A stretch of DNA of 47,530 bases. Origin: Thermoplasmatales archaeon SW_10_69_26 (GTDB lineage Archaea > Thermoplasmatota > SW-10-69-26). Numbering within the stretch: position 1 is the first letter of the stretch; every line of letters begins with the position of its first letter. The stretch covers positions 1 through 47,530 of the forward strand of contig PXUB01000034.1 of assembly GCA_003009755.1 (NCBI GenBank), given 5' to 3'. This document shows positions 1 through 10,063 of the stretch, in pieces. The position numbers and the translations under genes were made by a program. The notes beneath the pieces are model-generated. The model did not search any database. It saw only the letters and a program-made list of their open reading frames with translations, and was not told the origin of the DNA.

Positions 1-265
1 GAGGTCGACGGCGACGACGCTTGCGGGAGCGGCGAGGGCGTTCCCGTCGGCGTCGGCCTGCTGAGGGCGGCCCTTCGGGCGGCGGCCTGAGCGGCCAATC
101 TCATCGTCGGCCTGCATCGAAAACCCGCAGGGGGTTTCCTGCTTCGGCCTCCTTGACCTTGACGCGCTCATTCGCACGAGCCCTCCGGGCTCGTACTTTC
201 GGGAGACCGTGCCCGGTCTCCCGAGACCGGCGCGAGAGCTCAAGCAAAACACGTCCGGCAGTCTA
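1..265. repeat. Intergenic hairpin repeat, copy 1 (left end cut by window)
   Basis: The right-hand 94 bp (172-265) match 14104-14195 with about eight mismatches and a 2-nt gap. The first 24 bases match 13776-13799 with one mismatch, so the two copies share both ends while their interiors differ. The conserved core folds into two perfect hairpins. One has arms ACGAGCC (176-182) and GGCTCGT (188-194). The other is a 10-bp stem, TCGGGAGACC (199-208) with GGTCTCCCGA (215-224). Loop bases differ between copies while the stems do not. A conserved tail contains AGCAAAACA and CCGGCAGTCTA. No coding sense was found. It may be a non-coding RNA, a MITE-like element or a terminator-like structure; function unknown. 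Confidence 0.7.
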
Positions 266-462
266 ACCCCTCGGTCGGGGTATACGTTGGCCCGCCACCG
301 GTCACGGTGGTCGCGGCGGGACGCGCGAGACGTCCGCGCGAATCACGGGTCGAGAGGACGAGGCGAGGAGAGCAGGCGCCGCGGACGCCGACGCCCGTAC
401 GACCACGGCGCGAAGGGCGCCGCGGGGCGAGGCAGATGACCCCGGCCGCAGACCCAGCGCGC
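266..462. other. Intergenic region between repeat and aconitase 3' end
   Basis: This is a GC-rich stretch with no supportable gene. It holds a symmetric TATAC at 281-285 that could drive transcription leftward into the repeat; this is inference only. Open frames crossing it are shadows of the aconitase gene. Confidence 0.4.
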
Positions 463-3273
<2,811 letters not shown>

Positions 3274-3369
3274 TGTTGGGCCCGGATGCCAGGTCCCTTT
3301 CTTCAAGGTTGGCGAAGGCCACGGTCGAGGGTGGCCACCCCGGCCCCGATCCGGGTCGATCGACGACCG

Positions 3370-4734
3370 TCAGCGGGCGCGGGCCCGACCGGCGAGCGCG
3401 AGCGCGGCCATCAGCGACGCCAGCGTGACACCCATGCCGAGCGGGACGGCCGAGGGGCCCTCGCCGTCGGCGGAGGCCTCCTCGAGGTCCGCGCCGGTGG
3501 AGGCGTTGTCGGGGGGCGTGGTCGCGGTCCCCTCGACGACGGCTCGCGAGCTGTCGGGGTGGAACAGGGCCGCGGCGTGGCCGCGCAGCGGGTGCACGGC
3601 GTCGTGGACGAGCCCGTCCTCGGTGACGACGCCGGGCTCGATCGTGTGCTGCTCCATGAGGTCCTTGACCTCCTCCTCGTTCGGGAGCTCGTAGGCCTTC
3701 GCCAGATCCCCGGTCGTGTTGCCCTCGACGTACTTCTCGGATGGCAGCTCGACGGCCAGCTCGGCGCTTTTCTCCTTCGCCGTCGAGAACCGGTCGGCGT
3801 GCTGGTCGACGTACCGCGTGGCGGCGTCCATCACGACCCGTTGGATCTCGATCCGTCGCTCCGGCGTGTGGAACTCGTTGGGGTACTGGTCGACGCGCGT
3901 CTCGATCAACAGCCCGGCCACGTTGTGAAGGCCGTAGTGGTTGCGCAGGATGCCGGGGTCGGGGCCGCCGGCGATCTTGTCGACGCCCTCGTCGTTGACG
4001 GTGACCTCACCGTACTCGTTGACGCTGTAGCCCTCCTCCTCGACCTGAGGCCAGATGCCCTGGTACATCAGGTCACTCGCGGCGTCCAGCGTCGGGCCGC
4101 GCACGTTGCCGTGGATCGGGTACAGGGTCAACAGATCGTGGTCGTAGGTCCGCACGGGCACGGGGTTGCCGGGACCGAAACCGCCGTACTCGTGGTGGTC
4201 GAGCGCCACGTCGATGTCCCAGTCGTTGATGACGCGGTGCACGGCCTCGGCTTCGGGCGTCTCGAGGTCGATGTGGTCGCGGTTGATGTCGACGCCGTCG
4301 GCGTTGCCGCGCTGGAAGGCCTCGCTGCCGTCGGGGTTCACCATCGGCATCACGACGAGCACCTGGTCGTCGAGCCGATCGGTGACCGGTCCGCCGGCGG
4401 TGACGTTCTCCAGCAGACGGATCGCGGCCGGTGTGCCGGCCGGCTCGTTGCCGTGTTGCTGGGTCAGGATGAGCGTGACGGCGCGCTCCTCGCGCGGCGT
4501 CGTCGCGTTCGGATCGGCGACCTCGGCGACCTTGATCGGGCGATCCTCGGTCGAGGTGCCGACCTGGGTGACCTCGATCCAGGGATGCTCGTCGAACGTC
4601 GACAGCCGATCTTGCACCTCGTCGGGGCCGGGGAAGGCCTCCTCGTCCTGCGAGAGCTGAGCTCCCACGGTCCCGGCGATGCCGGACAAGAGGAGCGGTA
4701 CCACCAGCGCGAGCGCGAGCCGTCGACGTGCCAA
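3370..4734 (-). CDS. Secreted M14-family zinc carboxypeptidase with C-terminal anchor
   Basis: Predicted metallocarboxypeptidase acting outside the cell on peptide C-termini. Residues 5-25 (from the TTG start) form a signal peptide. The zinc motif HGNE gives His94 and Glu97. MVNPDG (131-136) and VDINRDH (148-154) are M14 substrate-pocket motifs, DHHEYG (179-184) supplies the third zinc His, and Glu278 in LLIETR is the likely catalytic Glu. A hydrophobic segment followed by GRARAR ends the 454-residue protein, suggesting membrane anchoring. The longest frame starts with GTG at 4779, but the TATA-like element at 4768-4776 would then lie inside the gene. A TTG at 4734 has GGAGG seven bases upstream, so I chose it. 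Substrate unknown; a succinyl-type M14 deacylase is a less likely alternative. Confidence 0.88.
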   Translation of the reverse strand: MARRRLALALVVPLLLSGIAGTVGAQLSQDEEAFPGPDEVQDRLSTFDEHPWIEVTQVGTSTEDRPIKVAEVADPNATTPREERAVTLILTQQHGNEPAGTPAAIRLLENVTAGGPVTDRLDDQVLVVMPMVNPDGSEAFQRGNADGVDINRDHIDLETPEAEAVHRVINDWDIDVALDHHEYGGFGPGNPVPVRTYDHDLLTLYPIHGNVRGPTLDAASDLMYQGIWPQVEEEGYSVNEYGEVTVNDEGVDKIAGGPDPGILRNHYGLHNVAGLLIETRVDQYPNEFHTPERRIEIQRVVMDAATRYVDQHADRFSTAKEKSAELAVELPSEKYVEGNTTGDLAKAYELPNEEEVKDLMEQHTIEPGVVTEDGLVHDAVHPLRGHAAALFHPDSSRAVVEGTATTPPDNASTGADLEEASADGEGPSAVPLGMGVTLASLMAALALAGRARAR

Positions 4735-4737
4735 GCG

Positions 4738-4776
4738 TGGGCCTCCAACAGCGGCGACGACCTTCGCCCTTCTAAG
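4738..4776 (-). promoter_or_regulatory. Promoter and Shine-Dalgarno deciding the M14 start
   Basis: On the minus strand CTTAGAAGG (4768-4776) resembles an archaeal TATA box. A transcript starting about 27 nt downstream would carry a leader of some 11 nt containing GGAGG, seven bases before a TTG codon. This argues against the upstream GTG at 4779. Confidence 0.55.
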
Positions 4777-4825
4777 CACTTCGGCGCATCAGTGGGTCAG
4801 TGGCGTCGCGCGATCCGCAGGAAGC

Positions 4826-5008
4826 TCACACCACGAGGACGAGCATGCCCACGATCGTCGCCGCAGCTCCGATCGCCGCCAGCGAGGCTACGATCCGTCG
4901 CGGCCACCGGCCGCGAACCTCCGCGTAGGCGATGCTGGCCAAGATCGCCAGCGGTGCCCCCACGACGATGAGGGCGGACAGCCAGGAGGACGGCGCACCA
5001 GCGGGCAC
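4826..5008 (-). CDS. Small two-helix membrane protein, function unknown
   Basis: A 60-residue protein with two hydrophobic helices: about residues 9-28 (ALIVVGAPLAILASIAYA) and 39-59 (IVASLAAIGAAATIVGMLV). A short basic loop (EVRGRWPRR) lies between them. The start is a GTG at 5008, which lies 27 nt downstream of a strong TATA-like TTTTAAC on the minus strand, the geometry of a leaderless archaeal transcript. Longer frames over the region lack this support. It points the same way as the M14 gene but is separated by a promoter. I do not recognise a family; the call rests on the hydrophobicity pattern and promoter spacing. Confidence 0.6.
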   Translation of the reverse strand: MPAGAPSSWLSALIVVGAPLAILASIAYAEVRGRWPRRIVASLAAIGAAATIVGMLVLVV

Positions 5009-5030
5009 GTCGGGGACCAGACGGACCTGG

Positions 5031-5040
5031 GTTAAAAGGA
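5031..5040 (-). promoter_or_regulatory. TATA box for the small membrane protein
   Basis: Minus-strand TCCTTTTAAC is centred 27 nt upstream of the GTG at 5008, suggesting leaderless transcription. Confidence 0.65.
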
Positions 5041-5349
5041 TTGTCTAGCTGTGGGGTGAACGGCGAACAGGGCATCACGCAACGATGCGGCTCTGCAGGA
5101 ACGCGCCTGGAGAGGACGGCGAGGGCTACGAGCACGCCAGCCGCGAGCTCGCGCGGACCTCTTCGACGCGATGGGGGTTGGCCGCCAGCGAGCCGAGCGT
5201 GGAACGGAAGGCCGGCAGGAGCGAGATCCTGACGGTTCATCCACGACCGTGATGAGGATCGGAGCCCATCAGTCAACGCACAAGAGGGAGCTGTAAGCAT
5301 CGACTCTCCTCTTGGAAGCGCGGGAGGCCCCACTGCCGGAGCGACAGAA
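5041..5349. other. Gene-free stretch with a possible decayed ORF
   Basis: No intact gene is supported. On the plus strand an ATG at 5084 opens a 56-codon frame. Restoring one base near 5157 would give a helical-looking HASRELARDLFDAMGVGRQ, so it could be a frameshifted remnant. Arg-rich frames on the other strand look like shadows. Confidence 0.25.
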
Positions 5350-5358
5350 GCTTCAAGG
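5350..5358 (+). promoter_or_regulatory. TATA-like element of beta-propeller gene
   Basis: GCTTCAAGG is centred about 27 nt upstream of the ATG at 5381; a weak but correctly placed box. Confidence 0.4.
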
Positions 5359-5380
5359 CGACCGAAAACATGCAAACGTA

Positions 5381-6601
5381 ATGGACACCCAGGGGTCCCT
5401 GCTGGCGGTTGTCCTTGTCCTGTCGATGCTTTTTCTCGTCAGCTCGGCCGCCGATGCCTCGTGGACACACCCCCGGGCGGATTCCGCCAATACGGGGGCC
5501 ACCGGGGCCACACACCCAGGCAACGGTTCGACGGCCTGGACGAAAGCCTTCGAGCACGAGATCATCGGATCCCCCGTCCCGGGGAACGGGAACGTCCTCC
5601 TCGCCGAAGCGGAAGTCCACGCTTTCGACACCGAGACGGGAGAAGAGGAATGGAGTTTCCGACCGACGTGGTCGAACTTCACCCTTCCACCCGGGTGGAT
5701 CGAGACTACCCCGGTCACCGACGGCGAGACCGTCCTGTTCTCGACGGCATATCCCTCGATCCACGCAATCGATGCCGAGACTGGGACCGAGCGATGGAGG
5801 GTGCAAACCGAGAACGTTCACCGGTCGCTCATCGTCTCCAACGGGACGATCTTCTCCGCTGCCGACCTGAACATCACAGCACACTCGTTGACCGACGGCG
5901 AGGACCAGTGGAGCTTCGACGTCGACAACCCGCTTCAGGGGCTGACCGTCGACGGTGACATCCTGTACGCGGTCTCCTCCAACCAGACGGAGGGGAGCGT
6001 TCACGCCCTCGATACCGACGATGGAGAGCGGTTTTGGTCTCAGCCCACGGAGGAAGCCGTGACGGCACGCCCTGCCATCGGAGAGGAAACCGTGTTGATC
6101 GGAGGAGGCTCGAAAGACGGTTTCGTTCGCGCCTACGAAAGGTCGGGAGGAGAGGAGCTCTGGAAGGCGAACACGTCAGGTGTGGTTCGATCGGTTTCCC
6201 TGGCCGACGGTCGTGTTCTTGCGACGGAGCAAACGGTCAACGATAGCCGTTTGGACCTTTCCGTGCTCTCGGTCGAGAGCGGGGAAAAGGCATGGTCCGC
6301 AGAGGGTGTCTCAGTGCACGTCTCCGTCGCGAACGAGATCGTGTATGTCGGCGGAAGCGATGTGCACGGATTGAGTCTCGAAACCGGCAAGATGGTTCGG
6401 TTCTTCTCGGGGGTTCGATCAGCCGAGACGGTTTCGGTGGGTTCCGGGCTCGTGTTCGCTACGACAGACACGGAACTCCATGCCCTCAACGGAGGTCAAG
6501 AGATTCACTCCTCGGCGGAGAATGAGACCGATGGTCCTGGCGTGGTAGCTGTCCTCTGTGTCGCGTGGTCAACGATCGTTGTTCGCCGGCGGGTTGTCTG
6601 A
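5381..6601 (+). CDS. Secreted PQQ-like beta-propeller protein
   Basis: A 406-residue exported protein. The ATG at 5381 begins a clean signal peptide (about residues 6-21, ending SAADA); the upstream part of the frame has no such property. The body repeats the beta-propeller blade motif seen in PQQ/BamB-like repeats: VHAFDTETGEEEWSF, IHAIDAETGTERWRV, AHSLTDGEDQWSF, VHALDTDDGERFW, VRAYERSGGEELW, then weaker blades. The last 20 residues are hydrophobic and end RRRVV, a possible anchor. No cofactor or active site can be named, so a binding or scaffold role is as likely as an enzyme. Codon use is visibly less GC-rich at third positions than in the neighbours, which may mean recent acquisition. Confidence 0.85.
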   Translation: MDTQGSLLAVVLVLSMLFLVSSAADASWTHPRADSANTGATGATHPGNGSTAWTKAFEHEIIGSPVPGNGNVLLAEAEVHAFDTETGEEEWSFRPTWSNFTLPPGWIETTPVTDGETVLFSTAYPSIHAIDAETGTERWRVQTENVHRSLIVSNGTIFSAADLNITAHSLTDGEDQWSFDVDNPLQGLTVDGDILYAVSSNQTEGSVHALDTDDGERFWSQPTEEAVTARPAIGEETVLIGGGSKDGFVRAYERSGGEELWKANTSGVVRSVSLADGRVLATEQTVNDSRLDLSVLSVESGEKAWSAEGVSVHVSVANEIVYVGGSDVHGLSLETGKMVRFFSGVRSAETVSVGSGLVFATTDTELHALNGGQEIHSSAENETDGPGVVAVLCVAWSTIVVRRRVV

Positions 6602-6782
6602 AACCGGCCGGGTCGACGCTTGGCTCCCACAGCGGATCTTTCGTTTCCTCAGGAGCTGCCTGGGAACCCAAAGCCCTCTCAGGGACCTCCTCAAGCGGAA
6701 CGAAGGGAACCAGGGGGACCTCGAGCAGGTCCACGCTCTCAGAGAGCGGGAGCGTGTCGCCATCCTGGCCTGGGCTTTGGCC

Positions 6783-7211
6783 TCACTTCGTCCGGTCTGC
6801 TTCGTCCAGCAAGCCCCCAGTGGTCACGGTGCGCACCGGGGCCTCGTCGGCGAGGGTGTTGTCGTGCGTCCAAAGCCTCCCGTCCACGGCGAGCACAGCC
6901 GCGATGTAGGGGGCGTCTTTGCGACCGGCTTTCCCCGCAAGCTCGAGCGCTTCCTCGCGTTCCTGCTCAATCGATGCCTCGGGGATGTCCACGATCCTGT
7001 CCCGGGTCTGACGAAGCAGCTCGTCCAGCGCGGCCGCGGGGAGGTTCGTTTTCTGGAGCAACCAGTCGTAGCGCCCGGCAACCTCCTCCCACAACCACGG
7101 AGGGCTGCGCAGGTCCAGTCCACGATCGAGGACGATCTCGCGCGTGGCGCCGTCGGCGATGAAGGCTGCGAACACGACGTTCGCGTCGACGACGATCGGG
7201 TCGGTGTCCAT
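6783..7211 (-). CDS. PIN-domain ribonuclease toxin (VapC-like)
   Basis: A 142-residue PIN-fold protein, probably an endoribonuclease toxin. Acidic metal-binding positions typical of the fold are visible: Asp in VVDANVVFAAF near the N-terminus, a central Glu in LWEEVAGRYDWLL, and the C-terminal pair in GRKDAPYIAAVL and LWTHDNTL. Its ATG directly abuts the TGA of the upstream ribbon-helix-helix gene, so the two are co-transcribed and probably translationally coupled, as in VapBC modules. Regulation is expected through the operator upstream of the partner. The RNA target cannot be read from sequence. Confidence 0.87.
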   Translation of the reverse strand: MDTDPIVVDANVVFAAFIADGATREIVLDRGLDLRSPPWLWEEVAGRYDWLLQKTNLPAAALDELLRQTRDRIVDIPEASIEQEREEALELAGKAGRKDAPYIAAVLAVDGRLWTHDNTLADEAPVRTVTTGGLLDEADRTK

Positions 7212-7433
7212 TCACCAACCTAGCCGGTCGAGGATGCTCTGCTTGGCCTCGTCGCCGGCCTCGATCGCGTCCTCCTGGGTGAGTTCGCTCCCGGCCAGCA
7301 ACTCGTCCCACATGTGGACCTCCCGGGCTTTCCGGCGGAAGGCCTCACGGGCAACGTGGCTCCAGTTGATGCCCGGGTGGTTCTTGATCACCTCGTAGGT
7401 CTCCTCGTCGAGGGACAGCGTCATGTTCGGCAT
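7212..7433 (-). CDS. Ribbon-helix-helix antitoxin (VapB-like)
   Basis: A 73-residue protein. The N-terminal MTLSLDEETYEVIKNHP has the beta-strand-then-helix pattern of ribbon-helix-helix DNA-binding proteins. It is followed by helix NWSHVAREAFRRKA and an acidic C-terminal segment likely to bind and block the toxin. I chose the ATG at 7433; a second ATG three codons on (7424) is also possible, while the longer frame crosses the promoter. A TATA box lies at 7458-7467, placing the transcript start next to the ATG (leaderless). A perfect palindrome sits between the two and probably mediates autoregulation. The stop touches the toxin start. Confidence 0.82.
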   Translation of the reverse strand: MPNMTLSLDEETYEVIKNHPGINWSHVAREAFRRKAREVHMWDELLAGSELTQEDAIEAGDEAKQSILDRLGW

Positions 7434-7435
7434 GT

Positions 7436-7455
7436 TAGCACATGGTTGTGTGCTA
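7436..7455. promoter_or_regulatory. Palindromic operator of the VapBC-like operon
   Basis: TAGCACA (7436-7442) and TGTGCTA (7449-7455) form a perfect 7-bp inverted repeat around a 6-bp spacer. It lies between the TATA box and the antitoxin ATG, where a bound ribbon-helix-helix dimer pair would block initiation. A degenerate half-site TGTGTTA lies at 7467-7473. Confidence 0.7.
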
Positions 7456-7457
7456 CG

Positions 7458-7467
7458 CATATTTATG
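7458..7467 (-). promoter_or_regulatory. TATA box of the VapBC-like operon
   Basis: The AT-rich minus-strand element CATAAATATG is the most AT-rich spot in the area. It is placed so that transcription would begin about 1-3 nt before the ATG at 7433. Confidence 0.7.
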
Positions 7468-7487
7468 TGTTACTCGGTCGGGCGGGA

Positions 7488-7988
7488 TCAGTCCCGTCTA
7501 CGATAGGCCTGGACTCCCCAGAGGAAGCGCGTATCGTCGAAGCCCCCGCTTCCCTGCAGCCCGGTCCAGAAGGGACACTCGGGGCAGTCTTGACCCTCGG
7601 GGAAGTCGATCTTCTCCTCATGCGGGCACCCGGTGACGCCCTGCGAGAGAACGAGCGTGTCCAAGCCCCAGTCGTCCATCGTGGCCTCGATGGTATGCTG
7701 GACGTCCGCGTCCTGGTGGGCTGCGTCCGCGTACCACTTCTCCATCCCGCCGGCGGCCTTCTCGTACCCGTCGATCCGGGTGAGCACCGCCTTGGTGGCC
7801 TGCGTGGGGTCGGGACCATAGTAGGTCAACGTGGCGAACGGTGGGTCGACGTTGGCCCGGTCGTTTTCGGCGATCCAGTCCGGGCTGGGCGGGGCGATGT
7901 CCAGTGGGTTCGCACCCCGTCGAGCCAGGCTGGTCAGCTCGGCGGCCTTCTGCTTGGCTGGCAGGTCTTCGTTGGGAAGCTCCACCAT
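7488..7988 (-). CDS. Hypothetical protein with C-terminal Cys/His cluster
   Basis: A 166-residue cytoplasmic-looking protein that I do not recognise. The body is mixed, with Trp and aromatic residues (FATLTYYGPDP near 51-61). It ends in a probable zinc site: Cys121, His123, Cys135 and Cys138 in the pattern C-x-H-x11-C-x2-C. The start is the ATG at 7988 (MVELPNEDLPAKQK); the longer frame upstream is Arg-rich and unlike a real N-terminus. It is transcribed divergently from the SEC-C protein across 131 bp. Both carry metal-binding cysteines, but no functional link can be shown. Confidence 0.7.
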   Translation of the reverse strand: MVELPNEDLPAKQKAAELTSLARRGANPLDIAPPSPDWIAENDRANVDPPFATLTYYGPDPTQATKAVLTRIDGYEKAAGGMEKWYADAAHQDADVQHTIEATMDDWGLDTLVLSQGVTGCPHEEKIDFPEGQDCPECPFWTGLQGSGGFDDTRFLWGVQAYRRRD

Positions 7989-8087
7989 GAGCGGACAACC
8001 GCGCTTCCGGAGATGAAGCCTCGGGCGCAAACGGCGGGCCCGCGCGACTCTGCCCGGGGCTTCGGTCGACCGGAAGCGGTGCCGCAA

Positions 8088-8096
8088 CGTTGAAAC
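8088..8096 (+). promoter_or_regulatory. TATA-like element of SEC-C gene
   Basis: CGTTGAAAC is centred about 28 nt upstream of the ATG at 8120. The same core is found before the PLD-like gene at 11264. Confidence 0.5.
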
Positions 8097-8119
8097 GGTC
8101 CCCGAAGCCTGCCCTGGCT

Positions 8120-9127
8120 ATGGGGAAGGTCGGCCGCAACGATCCCTGCCCGTGCGGGTCGGGGACCATGTACAAGAAGTGCTGTCTGCCCGAGGACCGG
8201 GCCCAGGGCATGGTGAAGGGCTCCAGCCCCGACGTCGAGGAGCGCATCTCTCGGATCCCGGACATCAACGAGATCGACCTGTCCACGGGTTCCCCCACGC
8301 CCTCCTCGCCCACGCGACGGTTCCCCGACGAGCTGGCCAAGCGGGTCGAGGCGGTCGACCGGTTGCTGGACGAGAAGGGCTTCCCCGGGCCCTGGGCCGA
8401 ACGCCAGGACGCGTTGACCGAGACCCAGGCGGCCTTCGAGCAAGCCTGTAGGGCTCGATGGGCGCAACGTGCCGGCGAGAAGGACCGGCTCGTGCAGGCC
8501 CGGGAGCGGTTGCTGGAAGCCGACGACGAGTCCCGCTTCACCAAGCGATACCAGGAGGGCTACCAGGAGCGCCGCGAGGCGCTGGCCAAGCCGCTCGAGG
8601 TGTTGACCGAGGCCGGTGAGGAGGGCATCCCCCACCTTGGCGTCCGCCTGAACGAGGACTCCTGGGCCAGCGTGCTGGCCATCGAGACGTTAGCCGAGAT
8701 GCCCTCGAGCCCTCTCAGAGATCGCGCGATCGTGGAGGCGTTGTTCACGCCCGGCGAGTGGCGCAACGACACCGCCACGCGCGCCAGCCAGGAGATGAAC
8801 CCGGAGGCCTCGTGGGCGGCGTTCGAGCACGTGGTCCACCAGGCCAGCAAGGACGGGGTGGAGCTGCAGCACTTCTTCTGGAGCGGGCTCTTGGAGGAGG
8901 AGCCGGCCACGTTGAGCCAGCCGTTGCGCCCGGGGCCGCGATTCGGGGACGCGATCGAACTGTTGTACGACGAAGGGCACCTCGCCGCGCTCAGCGACGG
9001 TCTCTTCCACGTGCTGGATCCCTCCCTGGACGGGGTCGAGTCCGTGGAGGCCTTCCTCGACGACGAGGGCGTGCAGGCCGCGATCGAGCACATCCGATCG
9101 ACCGAATCCCCGCGGATCGGGCACTGA
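8120..9127 (+). CDS. SEC-C motif protein with helical repeat body
   Basis: A 335-residue protein. The N-terminus GRNDPCPCGSG...YKKCC (Cys10, Cys12, Cys21, Cys22) is the SEC-C zinc motif first described at the SecA C-terminus and found in many otherwise unrelated proteins. The rest is helical and acidic, with stretches such as GIPHLGVRLNEDSWASVLAI that resemble HEAT-like repeats. The role is unknown; SEC-C usually marks protein or ribosome contact. The ATG at 8120 was chosen over the upstream frame opening because it begins exactly at the motif and lies 28 nt after a TATA-like box. Confidence 0.83.
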   Translation: MGKVGRNDPCPCGSGTMYKKCCLPEDRAQGMVKGSSPDVEERISRIPDINEIDLSTGSPTPSSPTRRFPDELAKRVEAVDRLLDEKGFPGPWAERQDALTETQAAFEQACRARWAQRAGEKDRLVQARERLLEADDESRFTKRYQEGYQERREALAKPLEVLTEAGEEGIPHLGVRLNEDSWASVLAIETLAEMPSSPLRDRAIVEALFTPGEWRNDTATRASQEMNPEASWAAFEHVVHQASKDGVELQHFFWSGLLEEEPATLSQPLRPGPRFGDAIELLYDEGHLAALSDGLFHVLDPSLDGVESVEAFLDDEGVQAAIEHIRSTESPRIGH

Positions 9128-9762
9128 CTCCACATGGTGGAGGAGCTGTTGTCGATGGCGATTGGCTCCGCCAAAGCGGGCCCTAGATAATCCAGGCGCT
9201 CTCCGACCTCGCAGAGCTCATGGTCGAGGCCCTCGATCAGGTCCTTCAACGCTGGAGCCCCGCCGACGCAAGATACCCGATCGGGGAAGCTGGGTACAGC
9301 TTGCCGTGACTACGAATCCGGTACGGCCGTAGGATGTCCTCCTCAAACATTTCCGGACAAGCGTCCCGCGACCGCATTCTCGGTTCCTTGGGGGGGCCAC
9401 CTGGCTGCCGCCTGCCCGATCACACAGACATCTCCGAGAAAGCAGGCATCCCAAGACCGACCATCGGTGCCCAATTCTAAGACCGAACTCGCCGCCCGAT
9501 TATGGACCGGCGAGGACGAGTGGGGCCACGATCTGTCCCCCGAGACCGTGCAATGCCGTCGGTCGAGATCCCAACGGATCGAGGGCCCGTCGTCTTCCCG
9601 GGCAAGCACTGCCATCTCCGTCTCACCTCGGAACCCGCTGGAGGTCCTTCCCTCGCTGATCGGCTCGGTCGACCTCCAGATCCGAACGTCCCGCCTCGCT
9701 TCGTCGGTCTCGGCCGAACGTTGGATCTGCAGACGGCGCCCTCCAATCCAGCCGTCTGGAAA
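9128..9762. other. Gene-poor stretch with a possible broken ORF
   Basis: No intact gene is supported. On the minus strand two abutting frames read like pieces of one protein: FEEDILRPYRIRSHGKLYP...YLASAGLQ (about 9252-9365), then after a one-base slip KDLIEGLDHELCEVGERLDYL (about 9185-9249). This suggests a decayed gene truncated by the 3' end of the SEC-C gene. Open frames of 100-200 codons at 9343-9963 on both strands have only weak third-position bias and no family features. Confidence 0.3.
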
Positions 9763-9777
9763 CGCGCCCGGCGGGAT
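9763..9777 (+). repeat. Copy of tRNA-Arg 3' end (15 bp)
   Basis: CGCGCCCGGCGGGAT is identical to the 3' terminus of the tRNA gene at 9989-10003, in the same orientation. It fits an old attachment-site scar or partial tRNA duplication. Confidence 0.6.
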
Positions 9778-9811
9778 CCGAGGACCGGCGTAACTGTGCG
9801 GTCTTCGGAGA

Positions 9812-9868
9812 CGCCGGGCGCGCTCTCTGCAGCTGAAGGAATCGACAATTGCGCGAGCGCGCCCGGCG
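9812..9868. repeat. Perfect 14-bp inverted repeat overlapping a tRNA-end copy
   Basis: Arms 9812-9825 (CGCCGGGCGCGCTC) and 9855-9868 are perfect reverse complements around a 29-bp loop. The right arm overlaps the tRNA 3'-end copy, so the left arm is an inverted copy of it. Confidence 0.65.
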
Positions 9869-9874
9869 GGATTT
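9858..9874 (+). repeat. Copy of tRNA-Arg 3' end (17 bp)
   Basis: CGCGCCCGGCGGGATTT is identical to 9989-10005, the discriminator base, acceptor strand and part of the T arm of the tRNA. It is the second of two upstream copies. Confidence 0.65.
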
Positions 9875-9988
9875 TCGGACGAACGGATCCTGCGGTGGAC
9901 ACCGTTCGTCCTCTCCCGAGACGCGACCGGTGTCCCCGCGTCTCGGGATGAACCAAGGTTCAAATCCGTCGGGCTTGGCTGCTATCGA

Positions 9989-10063
9989 CGCGCCCGGCGG
10001 GATTTGAACCCGCGCTCACCGGCTTAGGAGGCCGGTGCCATATCCGGACTTGGCCACGGGCGC
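9989..10063 (-). tRNA. tRNA-Arg, anticodon CCU
   Basis: 75 nt fold into a full cloverleaf: acceptor GCGCCCG/CGGGCGC, discriminator G, D stem GCCA/UGGC, anticodon stem CCGGC/GCCGG with loop CUCCUAA, five-base variable loop, and T arm GCGGG-UUCAAAU-CCCGC. Bases 34-36 are CCU, reading AGG (arginine). No CCA is encoded and no intron is seen. A TATA element lies about 30 nt upstream at 10091-10098. The gene is embedded in repeats of its own sequence: its first 23 nt plus promoter are duplicated at 10160-10240, and its 3' end recurs twice downstream. Confidence 0.95.

Noticed and set aside
6486-6763. Short minus-strand frames after the beta-propeller gene
   Set aside because: They overlap the propeller gene's 3' end, lack a promoter or Shine-Dalgarno and are Arg/Pro-rich.
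9343-9963. 206-codon minus-strand frame and overlapping plus frames
   Set aside because: Third-position bias is weak, several frames compete, no family features, and it runs through tRNA-end repeats.
9952-9970. GGTTCAAATCC resembling a plus-strand tRNA T arm
   Set aside because: Flanking bases form only three stem pairs and no acceptor, D or anticodon arm can be built; at most a relic.
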